A DNA stretch of 53,887 nucleotides, from positions 1-53,887 of the forward strand of contig NZ_WNKZ01000038.1 in NCBI RefSeq assembly GCF_009720835.1, in the 5' to 3' direction. The DNA comes from Pseudoduganella buxea (GTDB taxonomy: Bacteria > Pseudomonadota > Gammaproteobacteria > Burkholderiales > Burkholderiaceae_D). The translations under genes were made by a program, and so were the position numbers. Shown piece by piece: positions 28,384 to 37,969 of the stretch (the first letter of the stretch is position 1; each line of letters opens with the position of its first letter). The notes under the pieces were generated by a model, which searched no databases, was not told where the DNA came from, and saw only the letters and a program-made list of their open reading frames with translations.

Positions 28384-31089
28384 TTACTCGGCTGCGTCGT
28401 CGCCGTTCTCGTCGGCTGGCGTATCCGGTTCGGCCGCCGGCGTCGCCGCCGCTGCCGCGCCACCTTCCGTCTCGAATTCGACTTCGTCCACGTCCGCCTC
28501 GACGATGCGCTGCAGGCCGGACAGCTTGGTGCCGTCTTCCACCGCGATCAGGGTCACGCCCTGGGTCGCGCGGCCCATCTCGCGGATCTCGGCGACGCGG
28601 GTGCGGATCAAGACACCGCCCGTCGTGATCAGCATGATCTCGTCGCTGGCGTCGACCAGGGTCGCCGCCACCACCCGGCCGTTACGCTCGGAGGTCTGGA
28701 TGGCGATCATGCCCTTGGTGCCGCGGCCGTGGCGGGTGTACTCCGTGATCGGAGTACGCTTGCCGTAGCCGTTCTCGGTCGCCGTCAGCACGGACTGCTG
28801 CTCGTTCTCGGCCACCAGCAGGGCGATGACGTTCTGGCCCTCTTCCAGGTTCATGCCGCGCACGCCGCGTGCCGTGCGGCCCATCGGGCGCACGTCGTTC
28901 TCGTCGAAGCGCACCGCCTTGCCGGAGTCGGAGAACAGCATCACATCGTGCTTGCCGTCGGTCAGCGCCGCGCCGATCAGGAAGTCGCCGTCGTCCAGGT
29001 CGACCGCGATGATGCCGGCCTTGCGGGGGTTGGAGAAGTCCTTCAGCGGCGTCTTCTTCACGGTGCCCAGGCTGGTCGACATGAAGACGTAGTGGTCTTC
29101 CGGGAAGGTGCGGTTTTCGCCCGACAGCGGCAGCACCACGGTGATCTTCTCGTTGTCCTGCAGGGGGAACATGTTGACGATCGGGCGGCCGCGCGAGTTG
29201 CGCGAGCCCTGCGGCACTTCCCACACCTTGAGCCAGTACATGCGGCCCCGGTTCGAGAAGCACAGGATGTAGTCGTGCGTATTGGCGATGAAGAGCTGGT
29301 CGATCCAGTCCTCGTCCTTCGTCGCCATGGCCTGCTTGCCGCGCCCGCCGCGCTTCTGCGCGCGGTATTCGGAAATCGGCTGCGCCTTCATGTAGCCCAG
29401 GTGCGACAGGGTCACGACCATGTCCTGCGGCGTGATCAGGTCTTCCGTTTCCAGGTCGGTGGCATTGTGCTCGATGCTGGAGCGGCGCTCGTCCTTGCTG
29501 CCGTATTCCAGCTTGGCGGCGTTCATCTCGTCGGTGATGATGGTCGTCACGCGCGACGGCTTGGACAGGATGTCCAGCAGGTCGGCGATCTGCGCCATCA
29601 CGTCCTTGTACTCGTTGACGATCTTGTCCTGTTCCAGGCCGGTCAGGCGCTGCAGGCGCATCTGCAGGATTTCCTGGGCCTGGTCGTCGGACAGGCGGTA
29701 CAGGCCGTCGGGCTGCATGCCGTAGTGCTTCGGCAGGTGCTCGGGGCGGAAGGCGTCGATGCCGGCCTGCCCTTCGTCGCCCGTGCGGGCCAGCATTTCA
29801 CGCACCAGCGACGAATCCCAGGCGCGCGCCATCAGCTCGGACTTGGCCAGCGGCGGCGTCGGCGCCGCCTTGATGATGGCGATGAAGTCGTCGATATTGG
29901 CCAGCGCGACAGCCAGGCCTTCCAGCACGTGGCCCCGTTCGCGCGCCTTGCGCAGCTCGAACACGGTGCGGCGCGTGACCACTTCGCGGCGGTGCGACAG
30001 GAACGTCGCCAGCAGCGCCTTCAGGTTCATCAGCTTGGGCTGGCCGTCGACCAGCGCGACCATGTTCATGCCGAAGGTGTCCTGCAACTGGGTCTGCTTG
30101 TACAGGTTGTTCAGCACCACTTCCGGCACTTCACCGCGTTTCAGTTCGATGACGACGCGCATGCCCGATTTATCGGACTCGTCGCGGATGTCGGAAATGC
30201 CTTCCAGCTTCTTGTCGCGCACGTTCTCGGCGATGCGTTCCAGCAGCGACTTCTTGTTGACCTGGTAAGGCAGCTCGTCGACGATGATGGCCGTGCGCCC
30301 GGCTTCCTTGCCGAATTCCTCGAAGTGGGTCTTGGCGCGCATGATGACGCGGCCGCGGCCCGTGCGGTAACCGTCGCGTACGCCCGAGACGCCGTAGATG
30401 ATGCCGCCCGTGGGGAAGTCCGGTGCGGGAATCAGTTCGATCAGCTCGTCGATCGTGCAGTCCGGGTTGTTCAGCACGTGCAGCGCGCCGTTGATCACTT
30501 CCGACAGGTTGTGCGGCGGGATATTCGTCGCCATGCCGACGGCGATACCGGACGAGCCGTTGATCAACAGGTTCGGCAGCTTGGTCGGCAGGACGGTGGG
30601 TTCCTTTTCCTTGCCGTCGTAGTTCGGCGCGAAGTCGACGGTTTCCTTGTCGATATCGGCCAGCAGCTCGCCGGCGATCTTGTCCAGGCGGCACTCCGTG
30701 TAACGCATCGCGGCGGCGTTGTCGCCGTCGATCGAGCCGAAGTTGCCCTGGCCGTCCACCAGCATGTAGCGCAGCGAGAAGTCCTGCGCCATGCGCACCA
30801 GCGTGTCGTAGATCGACGCGTCGCCGTGCGGGTGGTATTTACCCATCACCTCGCCGACGACGCGGGCGCATTTCACGTAGGGGCGGTTCCAGACGTTGTT
30901 CAGTTCGTGCATCCCGTACAGGACGCGGCGGTGCACCGGCTTCAGGCCGTCGCGGGCGTCCGGCAAGGCGCGGCCCACGATCACGCTCATCGCGTAATCG
31001 AGGTAGCTCTTGCGCATCTCTTCTTCGAGGGAAATTGGGATTGTTTCTTTTGCGAATTGATCCATTGGCGGGTCGATGTTCTCTGGCAT
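28384..31089 (-). CDS. gyrA: DNA gyrase subunit A
   Basis: 901 aa (893 if the internal ATG at 31065 is used; that start gives E. coli numbering). Catalytic Tyr in AAMRYTE is then Tyr122. The GyrA box is QKRGGRG, needed for DNA wrapping, followed by beta-pinwheel repeats and an acidic tail. The quinolone region reads [10 protein letters not shown]: position 83 is Ala instead of Ser/Thr, while Asp87 is kept. Essential supercoiling enzyme; heads the serC-pheA block. Confidence 0.97.
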   Translation of the reverse strand: MPENIDPPMDQFAKETIPISLEEEMRKSYLDYAMSVIVGRALPDARDGLKPVHRRVLYGMHELNNVWNRPYVKCARVVGEVMGKYHPHGDASIYDTLVRMAQDFSLRYMLVDGQGNFGSIDGDNAAAMRYTECRLDKIAGELLADIDKETVDFAPNYDGKEKEPTVLPTKLPNLLINGSSGIAVGMATNIPPHNLSEVINGALHVLNNPDCTIDELIELIPAPDFPTGGIIYGVSGVRDGYRTGRGRVIMRAKTHFEEFGKEAGRTAIIVDELPYQVNKKSLLERIAENVRDKKLEGISDIRDESDKSGMRVVIELKRGEVPEVVLNNLYKQTQLQDTFGMNMVALVDGQPKLMNLKALLATFLSHRREVVTRRTVFELRKARERGHVLEGLAVALANIDDFIAIIKAAPTPPLAKSELMARAWDSSLVREMLARTGDEGQAGIDAFRPEHLPKHYGMQPDGLYRLSDDQAQEILQMRLQRLTGLEQDKIVNEYKDVMAQIADLLDILSKPSRVTTIITDEMNAAKLEYGSKDERRSSIEHNATDLETEDLITPQDMVVTLSHLGYMKAQPISEYRAQKRGGRGKQAMATKDEDWIDQLFIANTHDYILCFSNRGRMYWLKVWEVPQGSRNSRGRPIVNMFPLQDNEKITVVLPLSGENRTFPEDHYVFMSTSLGTVKKTPLKDFSNPRKAGIIAVDLDDGDFLIGAALTDGKHDVMLFSDSGKAVRFDENDVRPMGRTARGVRGMNLEEGQNVIALLVAENEQQSVLTATENGYGKRTPITEYTRHGRGTKGMIAIQTSERNGRVVAATLVDASDEIMLITTGGVLIRTRVAEIREMGRATQGVTLIAVEDGTKLSGLQRIVEADVDEVEFETEGGAAAAATPAAEPDTPADENGDDAAE

Positions 31090-31573
31090 TGGTTCGAGGG
31101 CAGGAGGCCGCTCAGGCTGCTGCAGGTGCAGGCAGACAATCGCACGATTTTAACATGCTGCCATGCATGTCGGCTCATTTGACCGATGCGACAACATTCG
31201 CCCGCACCAAGTGGCGCCGCTGCGTGCGACTATGGTGCAGACTGGCGCACCGGCCGGGACATTTCGGCATGCAATGGACATGTAATGGCAGCGACATAAT
31301 TGCTGTTTAATATCGCCGGGCACCATCAAAACTGGTTGCATGGAAACAACATTTTGGTCGAATACGGGGCGGCGTCCTGTTGGATCGCGCCCGACGGTTT
31401 TGCGCGACTATGGCAAAATGAGCGGAAATACAAACTTGGCTGAATCGCAATCGGCAGGCCGCACGCCGGCTGCACCATGGTAGGGCGAGTGAGCCGCGTG
31501 GTAGTATTCGCACCACGCAACACACGCACTGCTGTGTGTTCTGCTGATATCACACCCGAAAGGATAGAAAAAC
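31090..31573. other. Divergent intergenic region gyrA/ompA-like gene
   Basis: 484 bp separate two divergently transcribed genes, so it must hold promoters for both. Near the ompA-like start are two successive inverted repeats, GCGTGGT/ACCACGC (31496-31518) and AACACAC/GTGTGTT (31519-31540), followed by a Shine-Dalgarno GAAAGGA at about 31557. I found no convincing small gene and no clear consensus promoter. Confidence 0.5.
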
Positions 31574-32284
31574 ATGAAAAAAATTATTGCATCCCTCTTT
31601 GCAGCGTCGGCGGTACTGGCTGGCTCCGTGGCGGCCCAGGACAAGCCGACCGCGCCGCCTTTCGCTCCCGTGACCCAGGACATCGCTGCGCCGAAACCAA
31701 AGAGCGCGTATGTACAGGACCAGCGCGGCGTCATCGCCCGTAACCCGTTCGGCCTGTGCTGGCGCACCGGTTTCTGGACGCCTGCCGATGCCGTGCCAGG
31801 TTGCGACCTGCCGATCTGCGTCGAGCCTGAGCGCCTGGAAAACGGCAAGTGCGTGGCTCCGCCCGCACCGGTAACGCCGGCCCCGACGCCAAGCCCAACG
31901 CCAGTACCGGCCGCACCGGTGCCGACGTCGGAAAAGGTCAGCTACAACGCCGATGCATTCTTCGACTTCGACAAGGCCGTGCTGAAGCCTGAAGGCAAGC
32001 AGGCCCTGGACGAGCTGCATGGCAAGCTGGGCGGCATGAACGTGGAAGTCGTCATCGCTGTCGGCCATACCGACTCCGTCGGCTCCGATGCCTACAACGA
32101 CAAGCTGGCCATCCGCCGCGCTGAATCGGTCAAGGCATACCTGCTGAGCAAAGGCCTCGAATCGAACCGCGTGTACACCGAAGGCAAGGGCGAGAAGCAG
32201 CCTGTGGCCGACAACAAGACCGCCGAAGGCCGCGCCAAGAACCGTCGCGTGGAAATCGAAGTCGTCGGTACCCGCAGCAAGTAA
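31574..32284 (+). CDS. OmpA-family peptidoglycan-binding outer-membrane protein
   Basis: 236 aa. Signal peptide (1-21, ending VAAQ), a short Cys-containing N-terminal segment, a Pro/Thr/Ala-rich linker (about 96-117) and a C-terminal OmpA domain with FDFDKAVLKPEGKQALDEL and GHTDSVGSDAYNDKLAIRRA, which binds diaminopimelate. There is no room for an 8-stranded barrel, so it is an OmpA-like linker protein. Well expressed by appearance: strong SD, long leader and a strong terminator. Confidence 0.9.
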   Translation: MKKIIASLFAASAVLAGSVAAQDKPTAPPFAPVTQDIAAPKPKSAYVQDQRGVIARNPFGLCWRTGFWTPADAVPGCDLPICVEPERLENGKCVAPPAPVTPAPTPSPTPVPAAPVPTSEKVSYNADAFFDFDKAVLKPEGKQALDELHGKLGGMNVEVVIAVGHTDSVGSDAYNDKLAIRRAESVKAYLLSKGLESNRVYTEGKGEKQPVADNKTAEGRAKNRRVEIEVVGTRSK

Positions 32285-32315
32285 TTGACGTCCGCCCCCA
32301 CGGGGGTACGACACG

Positions 32316-32340
32316 ACCCCGCCCCCGTGGCGGGGTTTTT
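32316..32340 (+). terminator. Terminator of the ompA-like gene
   Basis: ACCCCGCC-CCCGT-GGCGGGGT followed by TTTTT, 31 bases after the stop codon. Confidence 0.9.
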
Positions 32341-32408
32341 CATTTCAACCACCTCAATTTGTGCAAGCGTGCTTTGGAACGCGACAAATTACCGCTATGA
32401 TGCCGATC

Positions 32409-33110
32409 ATGAACGCCAATGCCGACCCCCTCGAACTGCAAAAATTCAGCGAGCTGGCCCACCGCTGGTGGGACCCGACGTCCGAGTTCCGTCCCCTGCA
32501 CGATATCAATCCGCTGCGCCTGGAATGGATCAATGCGCGCGTGCCCCTGGCGGGCAAGAACGTCATCGATATCGGTTGCGGCGGCGGCATCCTGTCCGAA
32601 TCGATGGCGCGCAAGGGGGCCACGGTCACGGGCATCGACCTGTCGAAGAAGGCCCTGCGCGTGGCCGACCTGCACAGCCTGGAGTCCGGCGTGCCGGTGC
32701 GCTACAAGCTGATCGCCGCCGAAGACATGGCGGCCGAGGAAGCGGGCCAGTTCGACGTGGTGACGTGCATGGAAATGCTCGAGCACGTACCGGACCCGGG
32801 CGCCATCGTCCGTGCCGCCGCCACCCTCGTCAAGCCGGGCGGCCACGTGTTCTTCTCGACCTTGAACCGCAATCCGAAGTCCTACCTGTTCGCCGTCATC
32901 GGCGCCGAATACGTGCTGCGGATGCTGCCGCGCGGCACCCACGACTACGACAAGTTCATCACGCCGGCCGAACTGTCGCAATATGTGCGCAGCGCCGGCC
33001 TGCAACTGGACAGCCTGAAAGGGCTCGGTTATAACCCCCTGACCAAGTTCTATTCCCTGAACAACGACACCAGCGTGAATTACCTGGTGGCGTGCACGCG
33101 CCCGGAATAA
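32409..33110 (+). CDS. ubiG: Ubiquinone biosynthesis O-methyltransferase
   Basis: 233 aa from the ATG at 32409 (in-frame ATGs at 32397 and 32361 also exist; no strong SD decides). SAM-binding motif [16 protein letters not shown] (about 51-66) and the UbiG-specific N-terminus [19 protein letters not shown]. It performs two O-methylations in ubiquinone synthesis. It is followed by gph, the usual order in beta- and gammaproteobacteria near gyrA. Confidence 0.94.
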   Translation: MNANADPLELQKFSELAHRWWDPTSEFRPLHDINPLRLEWINARVPLAGKNVIDIGCGGGILSESMARKGATVTGIDLSKKALRVADLHSLESGVPVRYKLIAAEDMAAEEAGQFDVVTCMEMLEHVPDPGAIVRAAATLVKPGGHVFFSTLNRNPKSYLFAVIGAEYVLRMLPRGTHDYDKFITPAELSQYVRSAGLQLDSLKGLGYNPLTKFYSLNNDTSVNYLVACTRPE

Positions 33111-33169
33111 GCGGGACCCTTGCAGCCCAACAGGCGGCCTCGGCCGCCTCTTCTCTTTCTGTGATCACA

Positions 33170-33859
33170 ATGAGCTTTGCCACTGCCCCGCGCGCCATCC
33201 TGTTCGACCTCGACGGCACCCTGGCCGACACGGCCCCCGACCTGGCTGCGGCCGTCAACCTGCTGCGCACCGAGCGGGGGCTGGCGCCGACCCCGTACGA
33301 ACTGCTGCGCCCCACCGCCTCGGCCGGCGCACGCGGCATGATCGGCGCCGCCTTCGGCCTGCGTCCCCAGGACGAAGGCTTCGAGGAACTGCGGCTGGGC
33401 TTTTTCGACAATTACCAGGCTGCCATCATGGTGCACAGCACCCTGTTCGACGGCGTACCGGAACTGCTGGAAGGCATTACCGCCGCCGGCCTGGCCTGGG
33501 GCATCGTCACGAACAAGCCGGCCCGCTTCACGCACCCGCTGATGCCGTTGATCGGCCTGGACCATGCCGCCTGCATCATTTCCGGCGACACCACGCCCCA
33601 CCCGAAACCGCACCCGGCCCCGATGCTGGAAGCGGCGCGCCGGCTGGGCCTGGCACCGGAGGAATGCTGGTATGCCGGCGACGACCTGCGCGACATCGAG
33701 GCGGGCCGCGCCGTGGGCATGCGCACGATCGCCTGCGGCTGGGGCTATTGCGGCGATATCGAACCGGCCACCTGGGGCGCCGACCACCTGCTGGCTTCGC
33801 CACAGGCCCTGCTGGACCTGATCCGCGACAGCCTGCGGGGCGCGGCACTGGCCGCCTAA
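33170..33859 (+). CDS. gph: HAD hydrolase, phosphoglycolate phosphatase type
   Basis: 229 aa. HAD motif I DLDGTLADT (nucleophile Asp and general acid), motif II in IVTNKP, motif III Lys in PKPHP and motif IV GDDLRDIEAG. Similar to Gph, which removes 2-phosphoglycolate formed from DNA repair or Rubisco oxygenation. ATG at 33170; upstream frame to 33092 would run into the ubiG end and is not needed. Co-directional with ubiG. Confidence 0.88.
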   Translation: MSFATAPRAILFDLDGTLADTAPDLAAAVNLLRTERGLAPTPYELLRPTASAGARGMIGAAFGLRPQDEGFEELRLGFFDNYQAAIMVHSTLFDGVPELLEGITAAGLAWGIVTNKPARFTHPLMPLIGLDHAACIISGDTTPHPKPHPAPMLEAARRLGLAPEECWYAGDDLRDIEAGRAVGMRTIACGWGYCGDIEPATWGADHLLASPQALLDLIRDSLRGAALAA

Positions 33860-33972
33860 ACCGTTGCATCGGGGCACTGCCGGGGATTTGCGATTGCACA
33901 CTCTAAACAAAAACGTTTAACATAGATGGCAATTAAAATAACTAACTAGCAACTTTTCCGAGGGAGACAGGA

Positions 33973-34944
33973 ATGCCTGGTGAAGAAACGACCGAGCTGT
34001 CCCTCACACCGCACGCCACCGCGCCACAGGTCTGGACGGCCACCGTTGCCGAGAGCAAGTTCTACTGGTACGACCTGCTGGTGGACGGCAACCCCCTGCC
34101 GGACTTCCGCGACCCCGTCGGGCGCTACCTGCGCCGCATGCAGTTCGCGCTGGACGGCACGATGGAAAAGCGCCTGCTGTACTACCTGGTCGCGCGCCCG
34201 CGCGTGCGCATCGACCCGAGCCGCAACATCAGCTGGAGCTTTTTCTCCCTGAAGCTGACCATTCCCATCCTCATCGGCCTGGATGCCCGCAAGAGCACCA
34301 TCGCCATCGAGCTGGAAGTGCCGTTCGAGGCCACCTTCAAGAAGCCCACCGTGCAGCTGCAGGACAGGTACCTGCTGCTGAACTGGGGCGCGCTGATGGA
34401 AACCTTCAGCATCCACGACCTGCTGCAACGCTACGACACGGGCCTGGCCTTCCCCGGCAAGGTGCTGTACGTGGGCCAGACCCGCGACCCGTCGGGCAAG
34501 CTGGCCAAGGGCCTGTCCACCCCCGTGAACCGCATCTGCGAACAGCACGAAGCGGAAAACGACATGTTCCTGCTGGTGCAGCGCCTGGACGTGAAGGTGG
34601 AAACGACGGCCACGGACCTGTCGGAAGAAGCGTCCGTGCGCACCCAGGCGGACCTGCTGGAAGGCGCGCTGATCCGCTACTTCGAAGGGCCGGCACCGCA
34701 GGGCCGCAGCAATGCCGAACAAAGCACGCGCCGCGAACACCTGCACGAACTGCAGCGCACCTACCTGGTCGAGAAGATGACGATCGACCTGGGCTTCAAG
34801 GGCGCCGACCACTTCTACGACCTGGGCTCGGACCACGCAAGCACATCGCGCCGCCACCTGTTCGAGTGCACCTTCGACGTCAATGGCATGCAGCTGCAGC
34901 CGGTGGACCCGAAAAACCGGCCCTTGGCCGAGCTCAAGGATTGA
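33973..34944 (+). CDS. Unrecognised protein with a GIY-YIG-like half motif
   Basis: 323 aa, preceded by GGGAGACAGGA. Residues about 1-150 are beta-rich with no known motif. Around 155-240 the order KVLYVGQTRDP ... NRICEQH ... LLEGALIRYFEGPAP ... SNAEQ resembles the second half of GIY-YIG nucleases (YIG, Arg/His, catalytic-type Glu and Asn), while the first GIY strand is not evident. A nuclease fold is therefore only a hypothesis. It lies directly upstream of ssrA, with 67 bases between. Confidence 0.65.
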   Translation: MPGEETTELSLTPHATAPQVWTATVAESKFYWYDLLVDGNPLPDFRDPVGRYLRRMQFALDGTMEKRLLYYLVARPRVRIDPSRNISWSFFSLKLTIPILIGLDARKSTIAIELEVPFEATFKKPTVQLQDRYLLLNWGALMETFSIHDLLQRYDTGLAFPGKVLYVGQTRDPSGKLAKGLSTPVNRICEQHEAENDMFLLVQRLDVKVETTATDLSEEASVRTQADLLEGALIRYFEGPAPQGRSNAEQSTRREHLHELQRTYLVEKMTIDLGFKGADHFYDLGSDHASTSRRHLFECTFDVNGMQLQPVDPKNRPLAELKD

Positions 34945-34994
34945 CGAAATACTTAACCCGTGCTTAAACCCTGTGCGCGCGCGCGGCTTTGGAG

Positions 34995-35000
34995 TACAAT
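34995..35000 (+). promoter_or_regulatory. Likely -10 element of ssrA
   Basis: TACAAT at 34995-35000 lies 12 bases before the mature tmRNA 5' end. No good -35 hexamer is found at the usual distance. Confidence 0.5.
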
Positions 35001-35011
35001 ACAGATTCTGT

Positions 35012-35372
35012 GGGGACGACCTGGTTTCGACGTGGGTTGCAAAGCAGCGCAGGGCATACCGAGGGCTGGTTACCTCGTAAATACACCCAGAAAAAACTTA
35101 ACTGCAAACGATAACTCGTACGCACTGGCAGCTTAATTGCTGTTAGCTCCACAACACCTCGTCCCTGGGGTGGGCCGTTAAAAGCTGTGGAGTCATTTAC
35201 AGGGACTCGCGCCTGGAGGGGTCACTTCAATAGGCGCTAAATCTAAGGTGAATCGCCTGTACACAGCGTGCACGTCCGCGTTGTACAGGTTAAATTAAAT
35301 GGCAGTGCTAAGTATGTAGAACTGTCTGCGGAGTGCTTGCGGACGCGGGTTCGATTCCCGCCGTCTCCACCA
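35012..35372 (+). ncRNA. ssrA: Transfer-messenger RNA (tmRNA)
   Basis: 361 nt. The 5' end GGGGACGACCTGGTTTCGAC pairs with the 3' CGTCTCC of the acceptor arm, giving a seven-pair stem with one G-U, then ACCA at 35369-35372. The T-arm GCGGGTTCGATTCCCGC is intact. The tag reading frame is at 35104-35133, encoding ANDNSYALAA, with TAA at 35134. It rescues stalled ribosomes and tags nascent proteins for proteolysis. One-piece form with CCA encoded. Confidence 0.97.
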
Positions 35373-35374
35373 CC
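35353..35374 (+). repeat. Putative attL (22-bp ssrA 3'-end repeat)
   Basis: Identical to 37970-37991; begins GATTCCCGCCGTCTCC and runs through the ACCACC at the tmRNA end. Confidence 0.75.
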
Positions 35375-35381
35375 GAACAAA

Positions 35382-35420
35382 AGCAAAAGGCCCCGAGCTC
35401 GCTCGGGGCCTTTTGCTTTT
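35382..35420 (+). terminator. ssrA terminator
   Basis: A 16-bp stem (35382-35397 with 35402-35417), loop CTCG, is followed by a T-rich run. The stem contains GGCCCCGAG/CTCGGGGCC. Confidence 0.92.
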
Positions 35421-35638
35421 GTTCTTTGGTTCCGACTACGGAATCGATTCCGCGTCCGGCACGGGCGCGGGGCTTTGGCGGGGTTTCACGCCGCATGCGG
35501 CGCGCCGCCAAAGCGGCTCGCGCCTGCCAGCGCGAGACTCTCCGATTCGCCCATTCACGAAATCGCCCCGCGATTTCGCGCCAGCGGTAGCAGGCTAGGT
35601 CGCCTGCTACTCAGCATCCTCACCACCGGGCAAATAAA

Positions 35639-35667
35639 GGGCTCCAAGCTTCGCTTGGGGCCATTTT
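35639..35667 (+). terminator. Second terminator-like hairpin in the ssrA downstream repeat
   Basis: GGGCTCCAAG-CTTCG-CTTGGGGCC followed by ATTTTTATT; nearly the same as the hairpin at 38004-38033. Confidence 0.6.
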
Positions 35668-36068
35668 TATTGGTCGGCACCAGCATGGCCAGCACGGACA
35701 GCCTGCGAATCGCAGTACCGGGGCCAGCGCTAACTGCCTCCGACTCCCTGGGATTACGCGGCCATCTAAGCGCCTAATCATGACATCGGGGAAATAATCA
35801 CAGGAATCGAAACTTTCCATAAGGATTCACAGATATAAGGCTTCGCGCGATGGGCTACCGTTCATCATTCGGACCTCTCGCTGGCCAAACCTTATAGAAG
35901 AGTATTTTTTCCACCCCGGAACAGTCTGGACATCAGTAGGTGCGTGCAATAGAACGGCGATAGCTTCCCCTTCACGCAAGGCCGCCAAATTTTGCTACTT
36001 TCCCTTGGTACTGTTAAATTAAAACCCGTGGATAAACTATATTTAAGCCATTCAAGCTGGCTTGCCGA

Positions 36069-37016
36069 TTAACCTATTGACCCAGATAACGTAAACGCTT
36101 TGTCGGTCGCTGCTGTTGTAACAAATCGCCGCCTGAGGTTTGTGTACCCTCTATTTTTCCTCAAAAGGCGTGCCCAATATTTAAAAGGATCTAACAATAC
36201 ACCGTGCGATTCTACTTGCACCGCACCTTCAGTTCTTGCTACGATAACTGCTATATCTGAATATTTCCCTGGACACTCTTCTATGTACCTTTTTAAGAGC
36301 GCTTCAATGACAATCTGTGCATTTCCCACCTCTTCTTTCACAAGGTAGCGAATTTTCTCGTTGGCAACTGCAAGACCCTCTACATAGTCGCGAATGAGGT
36401 ATTTAAGATCAATACGGTTACCTACTATCTTTAATTCGGCGAGTACTTTTGCTTTGAAACCAGTGCCGCAAAGCTCATCCGGCTTCAGCCATATGTCAAG
36501 TGTATATTGCTGCTGAGTTGAACCGAGCACTCCTGACCGACCTCGCCCATGCGTTGCGCCATGTACGGGTAAGCCTTGATGCTGGACGTAATTCCGTAGC
36601 GCCTCCATCGCGCGATAACCTAACCTAGAGTCATATTGCTCGCTAAGAATTTTCCTGGCGTCTAGCGTTTTCTGGTGATCTCTCGAAAAAATTCCATTAA
36701 TATGGTGTGGTAAAGCATCGATATATGAACGCCCCGCACTTAGCAAGTTCATGATCTTCCGATTAAGCAAGTCTCGGCTCTCATCGAACCAGTTGCGTTC
36801 ATCGTAATCGTACAGCATTTGCTCCGTAGTGATTTGGACCATGGCCATTTCAAGCTCAAGCATGTTACTCAACACGAAATCAAGTTTTTGCTCAATTGAA
36901 ACTGTATCGGAGATCACTCTTCTAGCATGAATAACGGAATCAAAAGTTTCCTTATCAATTTCTATTACCCCTGGAGACGCAAGCACTGCCGAGTTAGCAC
37001 ATAATTCATAGGTCAT
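36069..37016 (-). CDS. Helical protein with HEPN-like R-X4-H motif (island cargo)
   Basis: 315 aa from the ATG at 37016; a TTG at 37034 could extend it by six residues. Mostly alpha-helical. Residues 83-102 (LLNRKIMNLLSAGRSYIDAL) and 134-151 (YRAMEALRNYVQHQGLPV) resemble the helices of HEPN-superfamily proteins, with Arg141-X4-His146 as the possible RNase motif. HEPN proteins are often toxins or defence effectors. The family assignment is my inference from the pattern; no search was done. It begins 23 bases after the lipoprotein stop and is clearly lower in GC than the chromosome. Confidence 0.7.
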   Translation of the reverse strand: MTYELCANSAVLASPGVIEIDKETFDSVIHARRVISDTVSIEQKLDFVLSNMLELEMAMVQITTEQMLYDYDERNWFDESRDLLNRKIMNLLSAGRSYIDALPHHINGIFSRDHQKTLDARKILSEQYDSRLGYRAMEALRNYVQHQGLPVHGATHGRGRSGVLGSTQQQYTLDIWLKPDELCGTGFKAKVLAELKIVGNRIDLKYLIRDYVEGLAVANEKIRYLVKEEVGNAQIVIEALLKRYIEECPGKYSDIAVIVARTEGAVQVESHGVLLDPFKYWARLLRKNRGYTNLRRRFVTTAATDKAFTLSGSIG

Positions 37017-37039
37017 TCTTAATAAACATTTCAACGATA

Positions 37040-37525
37040 TTACCTACGGCTACTCCGCGTATGGGGTCTCACATAGGTTCCATCTTTACGATAGTATCCT
37101 TTGACATTGACCGGTCCGCATGTACCTGTTACACAGGCAGAACCAGGGGACGCTCTACTAGAGGCTGATTTTCCCTCCGGCGCGGCACTTAAATTTTTAT
37201 TATTATCAACCTCGTGGAAGGCAGATAAATAGCACCTCTGGTGCGGCCGGACATAAATACCATCGCGTCGATAATATGAATTAATACTTGTGCACATTTC
37301 GCTTGCCACACCAGGGATAGGGTCTGAACCTATGCATTGGTATGAGGCTGGCACATATTCGTTATCTTTAGTATAGTGCTCTTCCACTTTTCCGCAGTTT
37401 GACGGTAGCGAGATTGGCGCTACATAAGGAGAGACACTCCATCTTGAAGCCGCCTCCATATTTTTAGGCCCAGAACAGCCCGAGATATAAAAAAACGCAA
37501 AAACTACGGCAATAAATCGAAACAT
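37040..37525 (-). CDS. Predicted lipoprotein with three YYRxDGxYVRPH-type repeats (island cargo)
   Basis: 161 aa from the ATG at 37525. Signal peptide MFRFIAVVFAFFYISGC with lipobox ISGC (Cys17). Three related motifs follow: HYTKDNEYVPASYQC (50-64), YYRRDGIYVRPHQRC (84-98) and YYRKDGTYVRPHTRS (144-158). Seven Cys lie after the lipobox Cys. The YYRKDGTYV motif recurs in many uncharacterised bacterial envelope proteins. Upstream partner of the HEPN-like gene, 23 bases apart. A 27-codon upstream extension is unlikely. Confidence 0.7.
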   Translation of the reverse strand: MFRFIAVVFAFFYISGCSGPKNMEAASRWSVSPYVAPISLPSNCGKVEEHYTKDNEYVPASYQCIGSDPIPGVASEMCTSINSYYRRDGIYVRPHQRCYLSAFHEVDNNKNLSAAPEGKSASSRASPGSACVTGTCGPVNVKGYYRKDGTYVRPHTRSSRR

Positions 37526-37969
37526 GTATTCCCTTACTCTATTTATCTGACTCGACATCAATAAGAAAAGCTGAAAAATCGTAGTGAATCGAGATTTAGT
37601 CACCATTTTTATTTCTTACATATAAGATGCCAATGGACCGAATTGGCACCTTTCTGCGAACATTAAAATTTCTTGCAATGGTTAGATTGTATCTCTTGTG
37701 AAACAGCGAAACAAACAAAGCTTGCAGTTGTTGCTTTTCGGTCACTTGTCCATTGTTAGACAACGATAAATAGGGGAATCCCGACCGCACTGCGCGTTCG
37801 CTATAGGCGTACAGTACCCCCTCTGCTCACGCATGTTAAGTTCGCGGCTGTTGCTGGCCAGTGATATGATCCCAGACTAGCACCCCAAGGGGGATGCACC
37901 GTCGAACCTGACCGCTGTAGCAGCGTTTGATAAATCAATGCCTTACGGATGTAGAGAGTGGAGATTGCA

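Larger units (their letters stand above)
35373..36068. other. Non-coding stretch after ssrA with duplicated modules
   Basis: Contains the ssrA terminator, a 30-base block at 35428-35457 and a 53-base block at 35544-35596 that recur at 38045-38074 (identical) and 38232-38284 (one mismatch), then a second hairpin at 35639-35667 nearly equal to the one at 38004-38033. From about 35770 the sequence becomes AT-rich and shows no credible reading frame up to the 3' end of the HEPN-like gene. Confidence 0.7.

Noticed and set aside
27766..31182. Very long open frame opposite gyrA, DUF2059 and part of the upstream region
   Set aside because: It is the antisense shadow of GC-rich codons; rich in His, Gln, Arg and Val without any domain, and it crosses several real genes.
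35268..35777. Open frame starting inside ssrA
   Set aside because: Reads through the tmRNA, its terminator and repeats; the product is compositional noise typical of frames crossing tRNA 3' ends.
37596..37790. 64-codon minus-strand frame upstream of the island lipoprotein
   Set aside because: No ribosome site, no hydrophobic or conserved pattern; could be a real short gene but cannot be supported.
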